In this document: one piece after another, positions 28,660 to 38,176 of the stretch
How positions within the stretch are numbered: position 1 is the stretch's first letter
How the letters are laid out: each line of letters begins with the position of its first letter
DNA from: Saprospiraceae bacterium
GTDB taxonomy: Bacteria; Bacteroidota; Bacteroidia; Chitinophagales; Saprospiraceae
DNA length: 64,000 bases
Reading direction: 5' to 3'
Assembly: GCA_016710115.1 (NCBI GenBank)
Contig: JADJLN010000019.1
Location: 310,001 to 374,000, forward strand
Translations under genes and position numbers: made by a program
Notes under the pieces: generated by a model
Database searches by the model: none
The model's input: the letters and a program-made list of their open reading frames with translations, nothing else
What the model was told of the DNA's origin: nothing

Positions 28660-29701
28660 AGAAGCTGTCCTTTTTCTTCATCCCGATCACCCTGTTTCTG
28701 AGTGTATTCATGGCGCTGACACTTCTGGCGCCCTGGATTTCCCCCGGCTCCTTCTGGCCTTCTCTGTTTGCCGCACATGGCTATGTGTATGTATTTCCCT
28801 GTCTGGTCATCTGTTTGATCTACTGGTTGCGACCTCCACGCCAATGGGCTCTTTTACCTGCCATTCTCATCGTGTTCAGCCTGCCTGCCTGGCACAGACA
28901 TGTCCAATTTGGCAACCAGAGTCACTCTGATACTGCTGAAGGAATCGTCATCGCCACCCTGAATGCCTATTCCCTGCACGAATTGAAACTGGATAAAAAA
29001 AAGGTCGTTCAGGTAGACAGAGAAAAATCAAAGCAACTCTTCCCGAAAGACATGCAGCCCGACATCGTCTGTCTTCAGGAAATTCCACTCAGTTACGTGC
29101 CTCGAGGCCCCGATTGGGGGATTTCCAACAGTTATCTCTTCCGGCATAAAAACTCCCTGCTGGTAAGCCGGTACCCGATCAAGGAAAAAGGGAAAAAATC
29201 ATTTGAAGGAGCGGCAACAGTATTTCCTGGGCGGATATTGCCACTCCGCTGGGGAAACTCAGGGTATTTAATGTGCACCTGCAATCCAATCGAATCAGCC
29301 AGGATACAGATGTTCTTGCAGAAGCGCCGATCGATGAGGCAAAGACCTGGAAAGGGTGGCGCAAAGTACTGCGCAAGGTCCGTTCGTCTACCCGTCTTCG
29401 GGAAGAACAGGCACTCTGGCTGGCCGAAGCGATCCACAACAGCCCGCTTCCTGTACTAGTGGCAGGCGATTTCAACGACAGTCCGCAATCCTATGCATAT
29501 CGCATCATTCGCAACGGGTTAAATGACAGTTTTGAACATGGTGGAACCGGGTTTGGTACCACTTTTGCCGGCCGGATACCCGGATTGCGCATCGACTTCA
29601 TCCTCGGTTCACAGGACCTGAACTTTGTGCGACATCATGTCTCTCCGGTGCGCTTCAGTGATCATTATCCGGTTTTGTCCCGGGTTACAAAAGTCAACTA
29701 A
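28656..29701 (+). CDS. Membrane-anchored endonuclease/exonuclease/phosphatase-family protein (one frameshift)
   Basis: About 348 residues with a GTG start overlapping the rhomboid stop. Two or three N-terminal membrane helices (to about residue 80) are followed by an EEP domain: IATLNAYSLHE, PDIVCLQEIP (metal Glu), FNVHLQSNRI, VLVAGDFNDSPQSY, RIDFILGS and the catalytic SDHYPVLSR. Many Bacteroidota carry this membrane-tethered form next to rhomboids; the substrate (phosphodiester, lipid or nucleic acid) is not established. The frame breaks at TTT, 29223-29225; one added T joins ATVFSWADIATPLGKL. Confidence 0.87.
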
Positions 29702-29737
29702 CTGGTATTCCTTTGCCGGAAACACTAATTTTGCCCC

Positions 29738-31221
29738 ATGACCAAGGAGATTACCCTGTATAACAGCCTCACCCGGGAAAAGCAACTTTTCAAACCCATC
29801 CATGCCGGCTATGTGGGCATGTATGTGTGTGGGCCGACCGTGTACAATGATGTGCATCTCGGCAATTGCCGCTCCTTTGTCAGCTTTGATATCATTTTCC
29901 GCACCTTTCAGTACCTCGGATACAAGGTGCGCTATGTCCGCAATATCACCGATGTCGGCCATCTGCTCGACGATGGTGAGGACCGTATTGCAAAGGGAGC
30001 CCGGCTGGAACAACTGGAACCGATGGAGATCGTCCAGAAGTACACCAACGGGTTTCACGATATCATGCGCATCTTCAACGCCTTGCCTCCCAGCATTGAA
30101 CCACGGGCTACCCAGCATATCATCGAGCAGATCGAGATGGTCAAAGCCATACTGGCCAATGGCCTGGCCTACGAAAAAAACGGTTCCGTCTATTTCGATG
30201 TGCCCAAATTTGCACAGGAAACCGGCCAGTATGGCCATCTTTCCGGAAGGGTCATTGATGACCTTCTCCAGGAGACCCGCGATCTCAAACGCCAGGACGA
30301 AAAAAATCACCCGGCTGATTTTGCTATTTGGATGAAAGCCGACCCTGAACATATCATGCGATGGCCTTCGCCATGGGGAGAAGGATTTCCGGGCTGGCAT
30401 CTGGAATGCTCGGCCATGAGTACCAAATACCTCGGAAAAACCTTCGATATCCATGGAGGTGGTTCGGATCTCAAGTTCCCTCATCACGAAAACGAGATCG
30501 CGCAGAACTTCGGCTCCTGTGGTTGTGCACCGGCCAACTACTGGCTCCATGGGAATATGCTGCTGCTCAACGGCCGGAAGATGTCCAAAAGTGAAGGCAA
30601 TACCATCTCGCCTGAACAGCTTTTTACAGGCGACAGCCCCCTTATCAGCAAGGGATACACACCTATGGTAGTGCGGTTCTTTATGTTGATGGCTCACTAT
30701 CGATCCACTCTGGACATCACGGATGAGGCCATGCTGGCCGCAGAAAAGGATACAAACGAATGATGGAAGCGTGGCAAAGCCTGAGTAGCCTGAGCGCCTC
30801 CGGGCAAAACCCGTCTGACATCGACCGCGAGATCCTGACCGCCCTCGATGGTGCCCTGGCCGACCTCTGCGACGATTTTAATACCCCCATGGCTCTGGCC
30901 AAGCTTTTTGAAGTCGTTCCGCGGATCAATGGTCTGAAAGGAGGCCAAATCCAGCCCGATCAGATCCAGCAATCGACACTCGACCGGATCAGACAAATCA
31001 TGGGTGACCTCCTGTTTACTGTTTTCGGGCTCCAGGAGGAACAGGTGGCAGGAAACCAGTCGGGCACACTCGATTCGTTGATGGGCCTGATCCTCGATCT
31101 CCGTCAATCTGCCCGGGCCAACAAAGACTGGCCCACTGCCGACAAGATCCGCGACGGGTTGCAGGAAGCCGGTATTGTGGTCAAGGATGGTGCCGAAGGC
31201 TCCAGCTGGTCTGTTGCATGA
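29738..31221 (+). CDS. cysS: Cysteinyl-tRNA synthetase (one frameshift)
   Basis: CysRS charges tRNA-Cys and is essential. The class I signature is present as PTVYNDVHLGN (HIGH-equivalent HLGN) and KMSKSEGN. Zinc ligands appear at YVCGPT, GWHLECSAMS and HHENEIAQ. The C-terminal DALR/helical region (LADLCDDFNTPMALAKLFEV ... WPTADKIRDGLQEAGIVVKDG) lies in the other frame. The break is at GG, 30748-30749; one added G gives AAEKGYKRMMEAWQ. Since the cell cannot lack this enzyme, the break is most likely a sequence error. Total about 494 residues. Confidence 0.95.
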
Positions 31222-31332
31222 AACGGGGACAAGCTCCCCCGAATGGCAGACGATTCAAGTAACACACCTGGTAATAACCATGCATCCTGCAGCTGAAAAG
31301 AGTATTATTCAGTTCCCTATTGCTGTCCGTTT

Positions 31333-31746
31333 TCACATCTCCACCCGGTACACATCTAGCGCGTTCCGTTGGATGCCCTCCACGCAGAAGCCCCCCTCTT
31401 GCGGGATCTCTTCGACCAGATCGAACATGGTACAATCCCTGTCCAGGCCCTCAAAAATGAGCGTGAAGGTATGCGGTACCAGGACGGGTAACCAGTGTGG
31501 GTAAGGCGCGATCTGCTCAAACCAGAGCATCTTTTTTCGGGTGCCATTCGACTGGATCAGGAAGGTGCTTGGCCAGATCCGGATCAGCATAAACCCGGTT
31601 TGTGCAGCATCCCGAACCGTGCAATGAACGATGGTCTGCCGCTCTTCCTGTGTGCGGGTCAATTCTTCTGGTACAGAAAGGACGGTTGGTTCAGCTGGTG
31701 CGATCGGTGACATGTCAGGCGTTCCATACAAATATACGGTCTTCAC
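31333..31746 (-). CDS. Conserved-looking hypothetical protein
   Basis: A 137-residue soluble protein without signal peptide. The N-terminal third is Pro/Glu-rich; the rest alternates strands and aromatic residues (GFMLIRIWPSTFLIQ, FTLIFEGLDRDCTMFDLVEEIP) and ends with FCVEGIQRNALDVYRVEM. No family is recognised and no catalytic motif is clear. It is the last gene of a minus-strand run, 9 bp after the GNAT gene, and so probably shares its transcript. Confidence 0.65.
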   Translation of the reverse strand: MKTVYLYGTPDMSPIAPAEPTVLSVPEELTRTQEERQTIVHCTVRDAAQTGFMLIRIWPSTFLIQSNGTRKKMLWFEQIAPYPHWLPVLVPHTFTLIFEGLDRDCTMFDLVEEIPQEGGFCVEGIQRNALDVYRVEM

Positions 31747-31755
31747 ATTCCTGAC

Positions 31756-32598
31756 TTAGAGAGATTCTTGCAGTGGCATTTCCATCTCATACTGGTCGAT
31801 GACATTCGGGATGCCGGCCTTTTCAAGCCATTCGATCAGGCTTGTTCGGCAGGAATCGATATTATTGATCTTGATGGTGGTTGTCAATTGCCTGATGCCA
31901 CTGAATAACTCGTCCCATTGATTGTGCATTACTTCCAGCTGGGCCAGGTGACCCTTCGCCCGATCCAGTATGAAATAACCGATCAGCTCATCCTGTCGAT
32001 TAGCCATTACCCGCATCACGTCAAATTGATTCTCCGCTCTGCTCAGTGTCTCAAGAGTATGGTCCCACGAATACTTTTCAGTTGATCGAAACTGTTGAGA
32101 AACCCAGCCAAACTGTGATTTTTCAAGCCGGACCTCCGGCAGAGGATGGTCCGAGAATGCGCCTTGATAACATTTCAACCGGCGTTTGATGCGCATCCCG
32201 ATTCGCTCATAAACCCGTATGGCACGCGCATTCTGATCAATGACTTCCAACCGGGCTGTCGAACATCCCCGTTCAATCAGAACCGGTATGGCATGCGCAT
32301 ACAATCTGTCAATCAACCCCTGACCCCGGTAGGCAGGCAATACACCTGTTCCCGTATTGAAGACGATCTTCTTGCCCTCTTCTACCCCTACACAATGAAT
32401 GATAAAAGCGACAAGGTGCTCGTCGTCAAAAACACCAAAGGACAACGAATAATCGACTCCCGAAGCCGAAAACCGAGACTGCCAATAACCTATCTCTTGC
32501 GGAAGAGGCACAAAATACCCTTCAAATGACTGAAGGAAACACTGGACGATCTTCTCGATCGAAGTGGATGCAAGATCCTGGATAGTCAAAAAGGGCAT
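31756..32598 (-). CDS. GNAT family N-acetyltransferase (two-domain)
   Basis: About 280 residues from MPFLTIQDLAS (an upstream start at 32634 is less likely). The N-terminal half is a full GNAT fold: FGVFDDEHLVAFIIHCVGV, then NTGTGVLPAYRGQGLIDRLYAHAI (acetyl-CoA loop RGQGL) and LEVIDQNARAIRVYERIGM. The C-terminal half (from about 170) is a second, degenerate GNAT-like domain with RANRQDELIGYFILDRAKG. The substrate is unknown. It lies in a run of small-molecule-modifying genes (DinB, methyltransferase, bacillithiol transferase-like). Confidence 0.85.
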   Translation of the reverse strand: MPFLTIQDLASTSIEKIVQCFLQSFEGYFVPLPQEIGYWQSRFSASGVDYSLSFGVFDDEHLVAFIIHCVGVEEGKKIVFNTGTGVLPAYRGQGLIDRLYAHAIPVLIERGCSTARLEVIDQNARAIRVYERIGMRIKRRLKCYQGAFSDHPLPEVRLEKSQFGWVSQQFRSTEKYSWDHTLETLSRAENQFDVMRVMANRQDELIGYFILDRAKGHLAQLEVMHNQWDELFSGIRQLTTTIKINNIDSCRTSLIEWLEKAGIPNVIDQYEMEMPLQESL

Positions 32599-32630
32599 TG
32601 CTCTCCGCTTGATTGATTTACAACATGTTG

Positions 32631-33158
32631 TCACGACCTGATCACATCCGTATCCACCGGAGTATAGCCCAACAGTCGACTCAGCGTCAGGATCTGACCC
32701 TTGTGATGGAATTCATGCGTGATCGTGTGCGTGAACAAGGTGAAACCGTCAATGTCCTGTTTTCCTTCTCCGATCCGGACGGAAAACCTCCGGCTCTCCG
32801 GCTCTTCCAGAATCGATAGAAATTGAACCATGTACCCGTCTATCTCCAGAAAGAGTTGGCGGCAATCCGCCACTGATTTCATATCCTCCGCCACGGTATA
32901 GGGCCGATCGGATTGCAACGCCTGGCGGATAATCCAGTGTTCATAACAATTTGCAATGTGAACCAGCAAATGACGGACACTTCCCCCTTTGGCAAATGCT
33001 TTTCCTTCCTTGACAAAGTCATCAGCTGACATTCGTTCACAATATGTCAGCAGGACTTCGCGTGATTCACGGATCAGCTGATACTGCTGACGGGCAAAAC
33101 TGCAACTGTCATTTGGTGGTTCTTTTCTGAATGATGAGAAACTGATAATCGCCCCCAT
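32631..33158 (-). CDS. DinB family protein
   Basis: A 175-residue DinB/YfiT four-helix-bundle protein. Its metal-binding His triad can be read in HLLVHIANCYEHWI (helix 2) and HTITHEFHHKGQI (helix 4). DinB proteins include thiol-dependent S-transferases, but most have unknown substrates. The apparent start lies about 50 bp inside the end of the methyltransferase gene. Either the overlap is real or translation begins further in, near FARQQYQLIRES. Confidence 0.85.
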   Translation of the reverse strand: MGAIISFSSFRKEPPNDSCSFARQQYQLIRESREVLLTYCERMSADDFVKEGKAFAKGGSVRHLLVHIANCYEHWIIRQALQSDRPYTVAEDMKSVADCRQLFLEIDGYMVQFLSILEEPESRRFSVRIGEGKQDIDGFTLFTHTITHEFHHKGQILTLSRLLGYTPVDTDVIRS

Positions 33159-33903
33159 CGTTCCGATAGGATTGGATTACGTCCTGAATGGCTTTGCTTT
33201 CCAGATCAGCTGAGAGACGTCGGAGTCCTGTTTCCACTTCTTGTTCATGGGCCAGAACTGAAAACGAAGAAATTCCCTGTCTGATCGCTGGTTGCAAATA
33301 CAGTTCCGGACGGTCTTTTCCGCAATACAGAAAATGATCTTGAAGATCAGGACGTACATGGTAGATCTCCGTTTTTTCAACGATCAGGGCTGCCCGACTT
33401 AGTGCTTCTGTCACGTCTTCAATGGTTGGCATTTGCCGGCTTGATTCTTTCATCATTTGGGGAAAATAATGACACAACCAATATCCTTCTATCTGGGATG
33501 GAGAAGAAGTAAATAACACCAATCGACCATCCGGTTTCATGACACGAGCCAACTCCATAAATCCTTCTTCCAACGCCGGCCAGTGGTGGATACTCAGTGT
33601 ACAGACTACCCCGTCTATCGACTGGTCTGAAAGACCGGTATCATCGGCACGACCCATCCGCCAGTCCAGTTCCGGATTTTGACGTCGGGCGAGGTTCAGC
33701 ATTTCCGATGACGGATCCATGCCGATCCAGGAACCACCCTTCCTGGCCAGGGCACAGGTATAATTCCCCGAACCACATCCGATATCCAGATAAAGCCCAT
33801 TTTCTTCAGGGGTTAGGAAGCTGGACAATCTTTCGGCGATCCAGGGGTCAGCACTCCGAGTATGATTGTAAGTTGTTCCGATCCGGTCGTAAAGTGTTGT
33901 CAT
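33109..33903 (-). CDS. Class I SAM-dependent methyltransferase
   Basis: A UbiE/type-11-like methyltransferase of about 264 residues from MTTLYDRIGTTYNHTR. SAM-binding motif I is LYLDIGCGSGNYT, followed by GMDPSSEML (motif II acidic residue), GRADDTGLSDQSIDGVVCTLSIHHW and VMKPDGRLVLF. The C-terminal 100 residues are helical and probably recognise the substrate, which I cannot name. It sits between two DinB-fold genes on the same strand. Confidence 0.88.
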   Translation of the reverse strand: MTTLYDRIGTTYNHTRSADPWIAERLSSFLTPEENGLYLDIGCGSGNYTCALARKGGSWIGMDPSSEMLNLARRQNPELDWRMGRADDTGLSDQSIDGVVCTLSIHHWPALEEGFMELARVMKPDGRLVLFTSSPSQIEGYWLCHYFPQMMKESSRQMPTIEDVTEALSRAALIVEKTEIYHVRPDLQDHFLYCGKDRPELYLQPAIRQGISSFSVLAHEQEVETGLRRLSADLESKAIQDVIQSYRNDGGDYQFLIIQKRTTK

Positions 33904-33942
33904 AGGCTCAAATCGTACGAGCAAAGATCGGATTTCCCTCCT

Positions 33943-34476
33943 TTACCACCCTTCCCTCTGGATCAGTGAAGTGATGTGTGCAAGATGATGATTGGCATGC
34001 CAGGCATATTGACAAATCGCTTCATCGACAGTAACAGGATCGCCATGATCCGGATGGATATATGTGCGCTCGAGATCCTGTGTCGTCAATCTTTCCAGCA
34101 GAAAGGTCCATCGGGCATGAAGGCCTTCAATCAGCACAATCGCCGCATCAACAGGCATGACTGCAGAATCAGGCAAGAGGGCCCAGAGCGCTTCCATATA
34201 GGGCTTGATCACGGGTTGATCTTCGGTCAATGCCAGCTTGATACGGATCAGGGCATTCATATGACTGTCCGAACAATGGTGGACCACCTGTCGAATTGTC
34301 CATCCTTCGGGCCGGTAGGGTGTATCCAGCTGTTCGTCTGACAGACCGTGCACAGCGTTTCGCAATCGCTTCGGAAACGCAGCAAGTTCATTGATTGCCT
34401 GTTGACGGAATTCTGCTGTGATGGGAACAGGCTGTCGGAAGCGCCCGATGGGATATTTCAGTTTCTCCTGGCTCAT
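33943..34476 (-). CDS. YfiT/BstA-type metal-dependent transferase (DinB superfamily)
   Basis: A 177-residue protein starting MSQEKLKYPIGRFRQP. The YfiT pattern is complete: LDTPYRPEGWTIRQVVHHCSDSHMNALIR, TYIHPDHG near residue 150 and YAWHANHHLAHI at the end, giving the three His ligands. Bacillus relatives transfer bacillithiol to electrophiles, and this family is often annotated as bacillithiol transferase. Whether the present host makes that thiol is unknown. It is the first gene of a minus-strand run with the methyltransferase, DinB, GNAT and hypothetical genes. Confidence 0.9.
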   Translation of the reverse strand: MSQEKLKYPIGRFRQPVPITAEFRQQAINELAAFPKRLRNAVHGLSDEQLDTPYRPEGWTIRQVVHHCSDSHMNALIRIKLALTEDQPVIKPYMEALWALLPDSAVMPVDAAIVLIEGLHARWTFLLERLTTQDLERTYIHPDHGDPVTVDEAICQYAWHANHHLAHITSLIQREGW

Positions 34477-34543
34477 ATGCAACGTGGCGGCTTCCCGACA
34501 AGATAGCAACTCCCTGTCGCAACCAATTTCCTTGCCTTTTTCT

Positions 34544-34789
34544 TTATTCTCTGGCCGGTTCCCGGGGATAGTTCGGGATATTCAATCCGAGAATGATGTT
34601 GTGCTCAGCAATTTGCAGATGATCTGTTTCGGTCAACTGGAGAATACCGCTACCCCCCCGATTCTCCATCACTACTCTCTTTTCGCGTGTCAGAAAAGGA
34701 TCATTGTCAAATACAAATTCATTGTTAGAATACGCATTGCCCCTGTCCGGTACTTTGATCGATAGTCTGAGTACCCCTGCACTTGACAA
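34544..34789 (-). CDS. Possible small protein or gene remnant
   Basis: An open frame of 81 codons that reads like real protein (NNEFVFDNDPFLTREKRVV, LTETDHLQIAEHNII) but has only a TTG start and a stop just upstream. It lies in the 380-bp gap between the YfiT gene and the divergent secreted protein. It may be a genuine short gene, a remnant of a longer one, or chance. I do not recognise any family. Confidence 0.3.
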   Translation of the reverse strand: MSSAGVLRLSIKVPDRGNAYSNNEFVFDNDPFLTREKRVVMENRGGSGILQLTETDHLQIAEHNIILGLNIPNYPREPARE

Positions 34790-34893
34790 CAGTACTTAAA
34801 TAGAATAAATTGGGGATGATTGTTCCTGACGATCAACCCCGAAACCAATGATTCCCTTCACACCACCATTCCGGTTGGTAAACCCCCCTGCAC

Positions 34894-35391
34894 ATGAACC
34901 GATACCCTTTCCGGGTCATCACCTTACTGCTGTTGATCCCGACAGTAGGCATGACTCAAATCACATCCGAACGACAGGTGATCGCTTCCGGTAGCGATAA
35001 CCTGGCCTCAGGTACACTCGACGTTTCCTTTACCCTGGGCGAATGGGCTACCGGCTCGCTCGCCCCTTCCGGTACATCCCTGACTTCCAATCTCGGCTTC
35101 CAGCAGGGTGACCTGATCATCACAGATCTGCACGAATGGAATGACCTGGGGCTACCCAGTCTGTATCCCAATCCATTCCATCAGGAGATCTTTCTGTCGA
35201 ACCCGTCACATCGAACGGGTATTCTGCAGATCATCGACCCGTTGGGTCATCTGGTCGTCCTCAAACAGCTTCAACCGCAGACTCCGCCCGAGTCAATCTG
35301 GTTGGGATCCTATCCCTCCGGGGCATATCTCGTCCGATTCCTGGACCATGAACATCAGACAACATCCTCTCTCACCATCCTGAAATACTAA
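34894..35391 (+). CDS. Small secreted protein with type IX secretion C-terminal sorting domain
   Basis: A 165-residue exported protein: signal peptide to about VGMTQ. A short beta domain (VIASGSDNLASGTLDVSFTLGEW ... SNLGFQQGDL) is common at the N-terminus of Bacteroidota surface proteins. The C-terminal type A sorting domain follows: SLYPNPFHQEIFL, LQIIDPLGHLV and SGAYLVRFLD. The protein is therefore expected to be exported by the T9SS and cell-surface attached or released. It starts a two-gene unit with the large repeat protein that begins four bases after its stop. Confidence 0.85.
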   Translation: MNRYPFRVITLLLLIPTVGMTQITSERQVIASGSDNLASGTLDVSFTLGEWATGSLAPSGTSLTSNLGFQQGDLIITDLHEWNDLGLPSLYPNPFHQEIFLSNPSHRTGILQIIDPLGHLVVLKQLQPQTPPESIWLGSYPSGAYLVRFLDHEHQTTSSLTILKY

Positions 35392-35394
35392 GCC

Positions 35395-37437
35395 ATGCGT
35401 ACCCTTCTTTACCTGCTGATTCTGCTGTTATCAGTGCCTGTTCTGCATGCTCAGACACCGCAACAATTCAACTATCAGGGCGTGGCCCGTGATGGAGCCA
35501 CCATCGTCACTGGTTCGATCACTCTTCAGCTGACCCTGCACCAGGGCACACCGGATGGTCCGGTCGTTTTTCGTGAACGACATGCCACTTCCACCAATAC
35601 CTCCGGTGTGTTTAACGTGCTGGTTGGGCAGGGAACTCCCCTGATTGGTACCATCGCTGGTATCGATTGGTCAGACGGACCCTACTTCCTCCGCAGTGAA
35701 CTGGACCCGACCGGTGGCTTGACCTTTACGGATCTGGGTACAACCCCGCTGTCCAGCGTACCCTATGCCCTGATGGCTGGCCAGGCGCTGAACGATCTGG
35801 TCGATGATGCGGATGCAGACCCCACCAACGAGATCCAGAACCTGGCCTTTGACCCCTTTACCAGCACGCTTTCCATCAGTGCAGGCAATACCGTCAACCT
35901 GCCTTTCAGCGCCGATCCGGACCCCGACCCAACAAACGAACTCCAGACCCTTTCCCAAGCCGGTACGACCGTTACGCTCTCTGACGGAGGTGGAAGTGTA
36001 TCTGTGGAAGACGCAGACGCTGACCCATCCAATGAACTCCAGACCCTGACGAAAACCGGCAACACCATCACCCTGTCCGGTGGTGGCTCAGTAACGGATA
36101 ACATTGACGATGCCGATGCAGATCCAAACAATGAGCTTCAGGTTCTCAGCAAATCGGGGAATATGATCACCTTGTCAGATGGGGGTTCTGTTCCGGATGA
36201 TGTTGACGATGCGGATGCAAATCCCTCCAATGAGATTCAAACCCTCTCCTTCAACAATGGGACAAACATGCTGTCGATCTCTCAGGGAAATGCGGTGGAT
36301 CTGAACAGCCTGGCTGGTGGTACCGGCTTCTGGAAGGATCACCCGATCGGTCTGTATTATACCCCGAAAGACGTCTATGTCGGTCACCCGGACAGTACAG
36401 TAGCCTTGCATTTCAGTCCATTTGCTATCGATTTCCATACCGGCCTCCCCAATTACAGCATCCTCACTCCGGCAATCCTGGAATTCGAAGGATTTGGTGT
36501 GACCTCATTCATGAATAAAAGCAGTGTGGTGATCGAAGGGCCGGTAATTGACCAGACTGTCATCATGACACACGACTCCACAGGATTTTCCGCATCAGCC
36601 AGTGGATTTGCCAATGGGTTCACCAAACAGAGTCCATACGGTTTTCTTGCTCAACCATTCAGCGGCAATACGATCAATGCCAACAGCGAACAGACCTGGG
36701 AAAAATTTGGCATAACCGACGACTCGAAATACACCAATCTGACGATCGACAACCTGAGCTTTGGCGAGAACGGATTGGGCATGTATGCCCTGTTCGGTGG
36801 TGCCGGAGGCGGCTTTTTTGATCTGTTGAATGGAGGCAACTGGTCAGCTGTGGAAGCCAGTGCAAAACAGGGAAGTGGTTTTCTCACGCTCAAAGACCAG
36901 GTCAGTGTCCAGAATGTACACCTGGGCTGGCTCAATGGCTTTCCCAGCCATGGATATGCAGCCGTTTCAGACGAAAATGGAAACCCGCAAGCTGGGATGT
37001 ACGTCGATGGCCTTGGCAACGGATACCTCTTTGCTGATGGTGCCAATGGTGGGGTGAAAGCCTTTGTGATGCCGCATCCTGCTAAACCTGAAAAGGAGAT
37101 TTGGTATGCTAGCCTTGAAGGTCCGGAAGCTGCTGCTTATGAACGCGGGGTCGCCAAATTGACGAACGGCGAGGCCTGGATTCCATTCAGTGAGTCCTTC
37201 GGCATCGTCGCCAATCCCGAGACCATGACTGTCATTCTGACCTCACATTCCACAGATACCTACGGGCTTGCCGTCGTTGAAAAAACGGCATCCGGCTTCA
37301 AAGTCAAGGAATTCAAAGGCGGACAGGGCAACTTCTCATTTGACTGGGAAGTGAAGTGTGTCCGTAAAGGATGGGAAAACTGGCAGGTAGAACGCAACAA
37401 GCGCGATCGAGCACCTGGTGCTTTCAACGCGGATTAA
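35395..37437 (+). CDS. Large secreted repeat protein, tail-fibre/adhesin-like
   Basis: A 680-residue exported protein with signal peptide MRTLLYLLILLLSVPVLHAQ. An N-terminal domain (PQQFNYQGVARDGA ... SSVPYALMAG) occurs on many Bacteroidota surface fibres. Five repeats of about 31 residues follow, each centred on DDADADPxNELQxLS (see the repeat entry). After a central beta-rich region with Gly-rich AGGGFFDLLNGGNW, the end (FVMPHPAKPEKEIWYASLEGPEAAAYERG) resembles the final domain of phage-tail-like fibre proteins. No T9SS sorting domain is present at its C-terminus. Role inferred: surface fibre or adhesin. Confidence 0.8.
   Translation: MRTLLYLLILLLSVPVLHAQTPQQFNYQGVARDGATIVTGSITLQLTLHQGTPDGPVVFRERHATSTNTSGVFNVLVGQGTPLIGTIAGIDWSDGPYFLRSELDPTGGLTFTDLGTTPLSSVPYALMAGQALNDLVDDADADPTNEIQNLAFDPFTSTLSISAGNTVNLPFSADPDPDPTNELQTLSQAGTTVTLSDGGGSVSVEDADADPSNELQTLTKTGNTITLSGGGSVTDNIDDADADPNNELQVLSKSGNMITLSDGGSVPDDVDDADANPSNEIQTLSFNNGTNMLSISQGNAVDLNSLAGGTGFWKDHPIGLYYTPKDVYVGHPDSTVALHFSPFAIDFHTGLPNYSILTPAILEFEGFGVTSFMNKSSVVIEGPVIDQTVIMTHDSTGFSASASGFANGFTKQSPYGFLAQPFSGNTINANSEQTWEKFGITDDSKYTNLTIDNLSFGENGLGMYALFGGAGGGFFDLLNGGNWSAVEASAKQGSGFLTLKDQVSVQNVHLGWLNGFPSHGYAAVSDENGNPQAGMYVDGLGNGYLFADGANGGVKAFVMPHPAKPEKEIWYASLEGPEAAAYERGVAKLTNGEAWIPFSESFGIVANPETMTVILTSHSTDTYGLAVVEKTASGFKVKEFKGGQGNFSFDWEVKCVRKGWENWQVERNKRDRAPGAFNAD
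35803..36303 (+). repeat. Five degenerate coding repeats (DADADPxNELQ units)
   Basis: Inside the secreted repeat protein, a unit of about 30 codons recurs five times: DDADADPTNEIQ, DPDPDPTNELQ, DADADPSNELQ, DDADADPNNELQ and DDADANPSNEIQ, each followed by a TxTLSxGG-type strand. The Asp spacing is compatible with calcium-binding loops, though this is inference. Units are diverged at DNA level, so this is not a recent expansion. Confidence 0.85.
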
Positions 37438-37452
37438 ACACCAACTTGTAAA

Positions 37453-37480
37453 CCCTCCGGCGCATTGCCGGGGGGGTTTT
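37453..37480 (+). terminator. Rho-independent terminator after the repeat protein
   Basis: A GC-rich hairpin CCCTCCGGC-gcatt-GCCGGGGGG with TTTT following, 15 bases after the stop of the large secreted protein. Confidence 0.8.
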
Positions 37481-37489
37481 CCTGAAGCA

Positions 37490-38176
37490 TCAATACCCTT
37501 CCCTGGCCAGCTGTTTTCGAGCCTCTCGTTTTGTCAGAGCAGGCAATCTCTCCTTCTCAATAAATGCTGCAACAAGTGCAGGATCCGTCTTGGCATGCTG
37601 ACGCAAAGCCCAGCCCGCGGCCTTCTGGAGGAAAAATTCTTTTGAATCCGCCACCTGAAGGATATACCGGAATAACCGTCTGGTGTCTGTCCTTTCTTTA
37701 TACCGCAATTGGTAGATCAAAGCGACTCGCTGCAACCACAGTTCTCCTGAAGCCATCCATCGCTCTGTGATCGGTCCGATCTGATCCGGATATCGTTCGA
37801 AATGGATCCCGACCAACTTGGCGATCCAATCTACTGTATCCCACCAGGAATTTTTCCGGATCAATTCTTCCAGCAGATCAACCAGGTCTGCACCACTCTT
37901 TTTCTGTGTTTTTTCAATGATTTGCAGGGCGATATAGTGAAGTTCGCGATACTCCTCACGATAGGCTTGCCTGACGATGGTTTCCAGCTGGCCACCATAC
38001 GCAGGGTATCCTGCCTCTGCCACATATTCCCGAAACAGCCCCACCCAGACCGGAGCCTTCAACCCATAGAAGGAGAACTGGTTCCGCATATAGGCCATTT
38101 GGCCTTCAGATACTGCCGGATCTCCGGCTTCTGCAAAGCGACGTTGCAATTCCCGGAGCCAGGGATCAGTCTTCAT
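37490..38176 (-). CDS. DNA alkylation repair protein, AlkD-type glycosylase
   Basis: A 228-residue HEAT-like repeat DNA glycosylase. Family landmarks are QMAYMRNQFSFYGLKAP, KNSWWDTVDWIAKLVG (the Trp/Asp catalytic region), LWLQRVALIYQLRYKERTD and KEFFLQKAAGWALRQHAKTDP. AlkD-type enzymes remove bulky or cationic N3/N7-alkyl purines by base-flip-free hydrolysis. Its start overlaps the end of the upstream GNAT gene by about 11 bp, so the two are coupled. Confidence 0.92.
   Translation of the reverse strand: MKTDPWLRELQRRFAEAGDPAVSEGQMAYMRNQFSFYGLKAPVWVGLFREYVAEAGYPAYGGQLETIVRQAYREEYRELHYIALQIIEKTQKKSGADLVDLLEELIRKNSWWDTVDWIAKLVGIHFERYPDQIGPITERWMASGELWLQRVALIYQLRYKERTDTRRLFRYILQVADSKEFFLQKAAGWALRQHAKTDPALVAAFIEKERLPALTKREARKQLAREGY

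Noticed and set aside
31225..31239. GGGGA-CAAGC-TCCCC hairpin after cysS as terminator
   Set aside because: The stem is only five pairs and no T-tract follows.
35803..36303. Regular repeats that might be a CRISPR array
   Set aside because: Units are diverged, in frame and translate to DADADP-type protein repeats; no constant short repeat with unique spacers.
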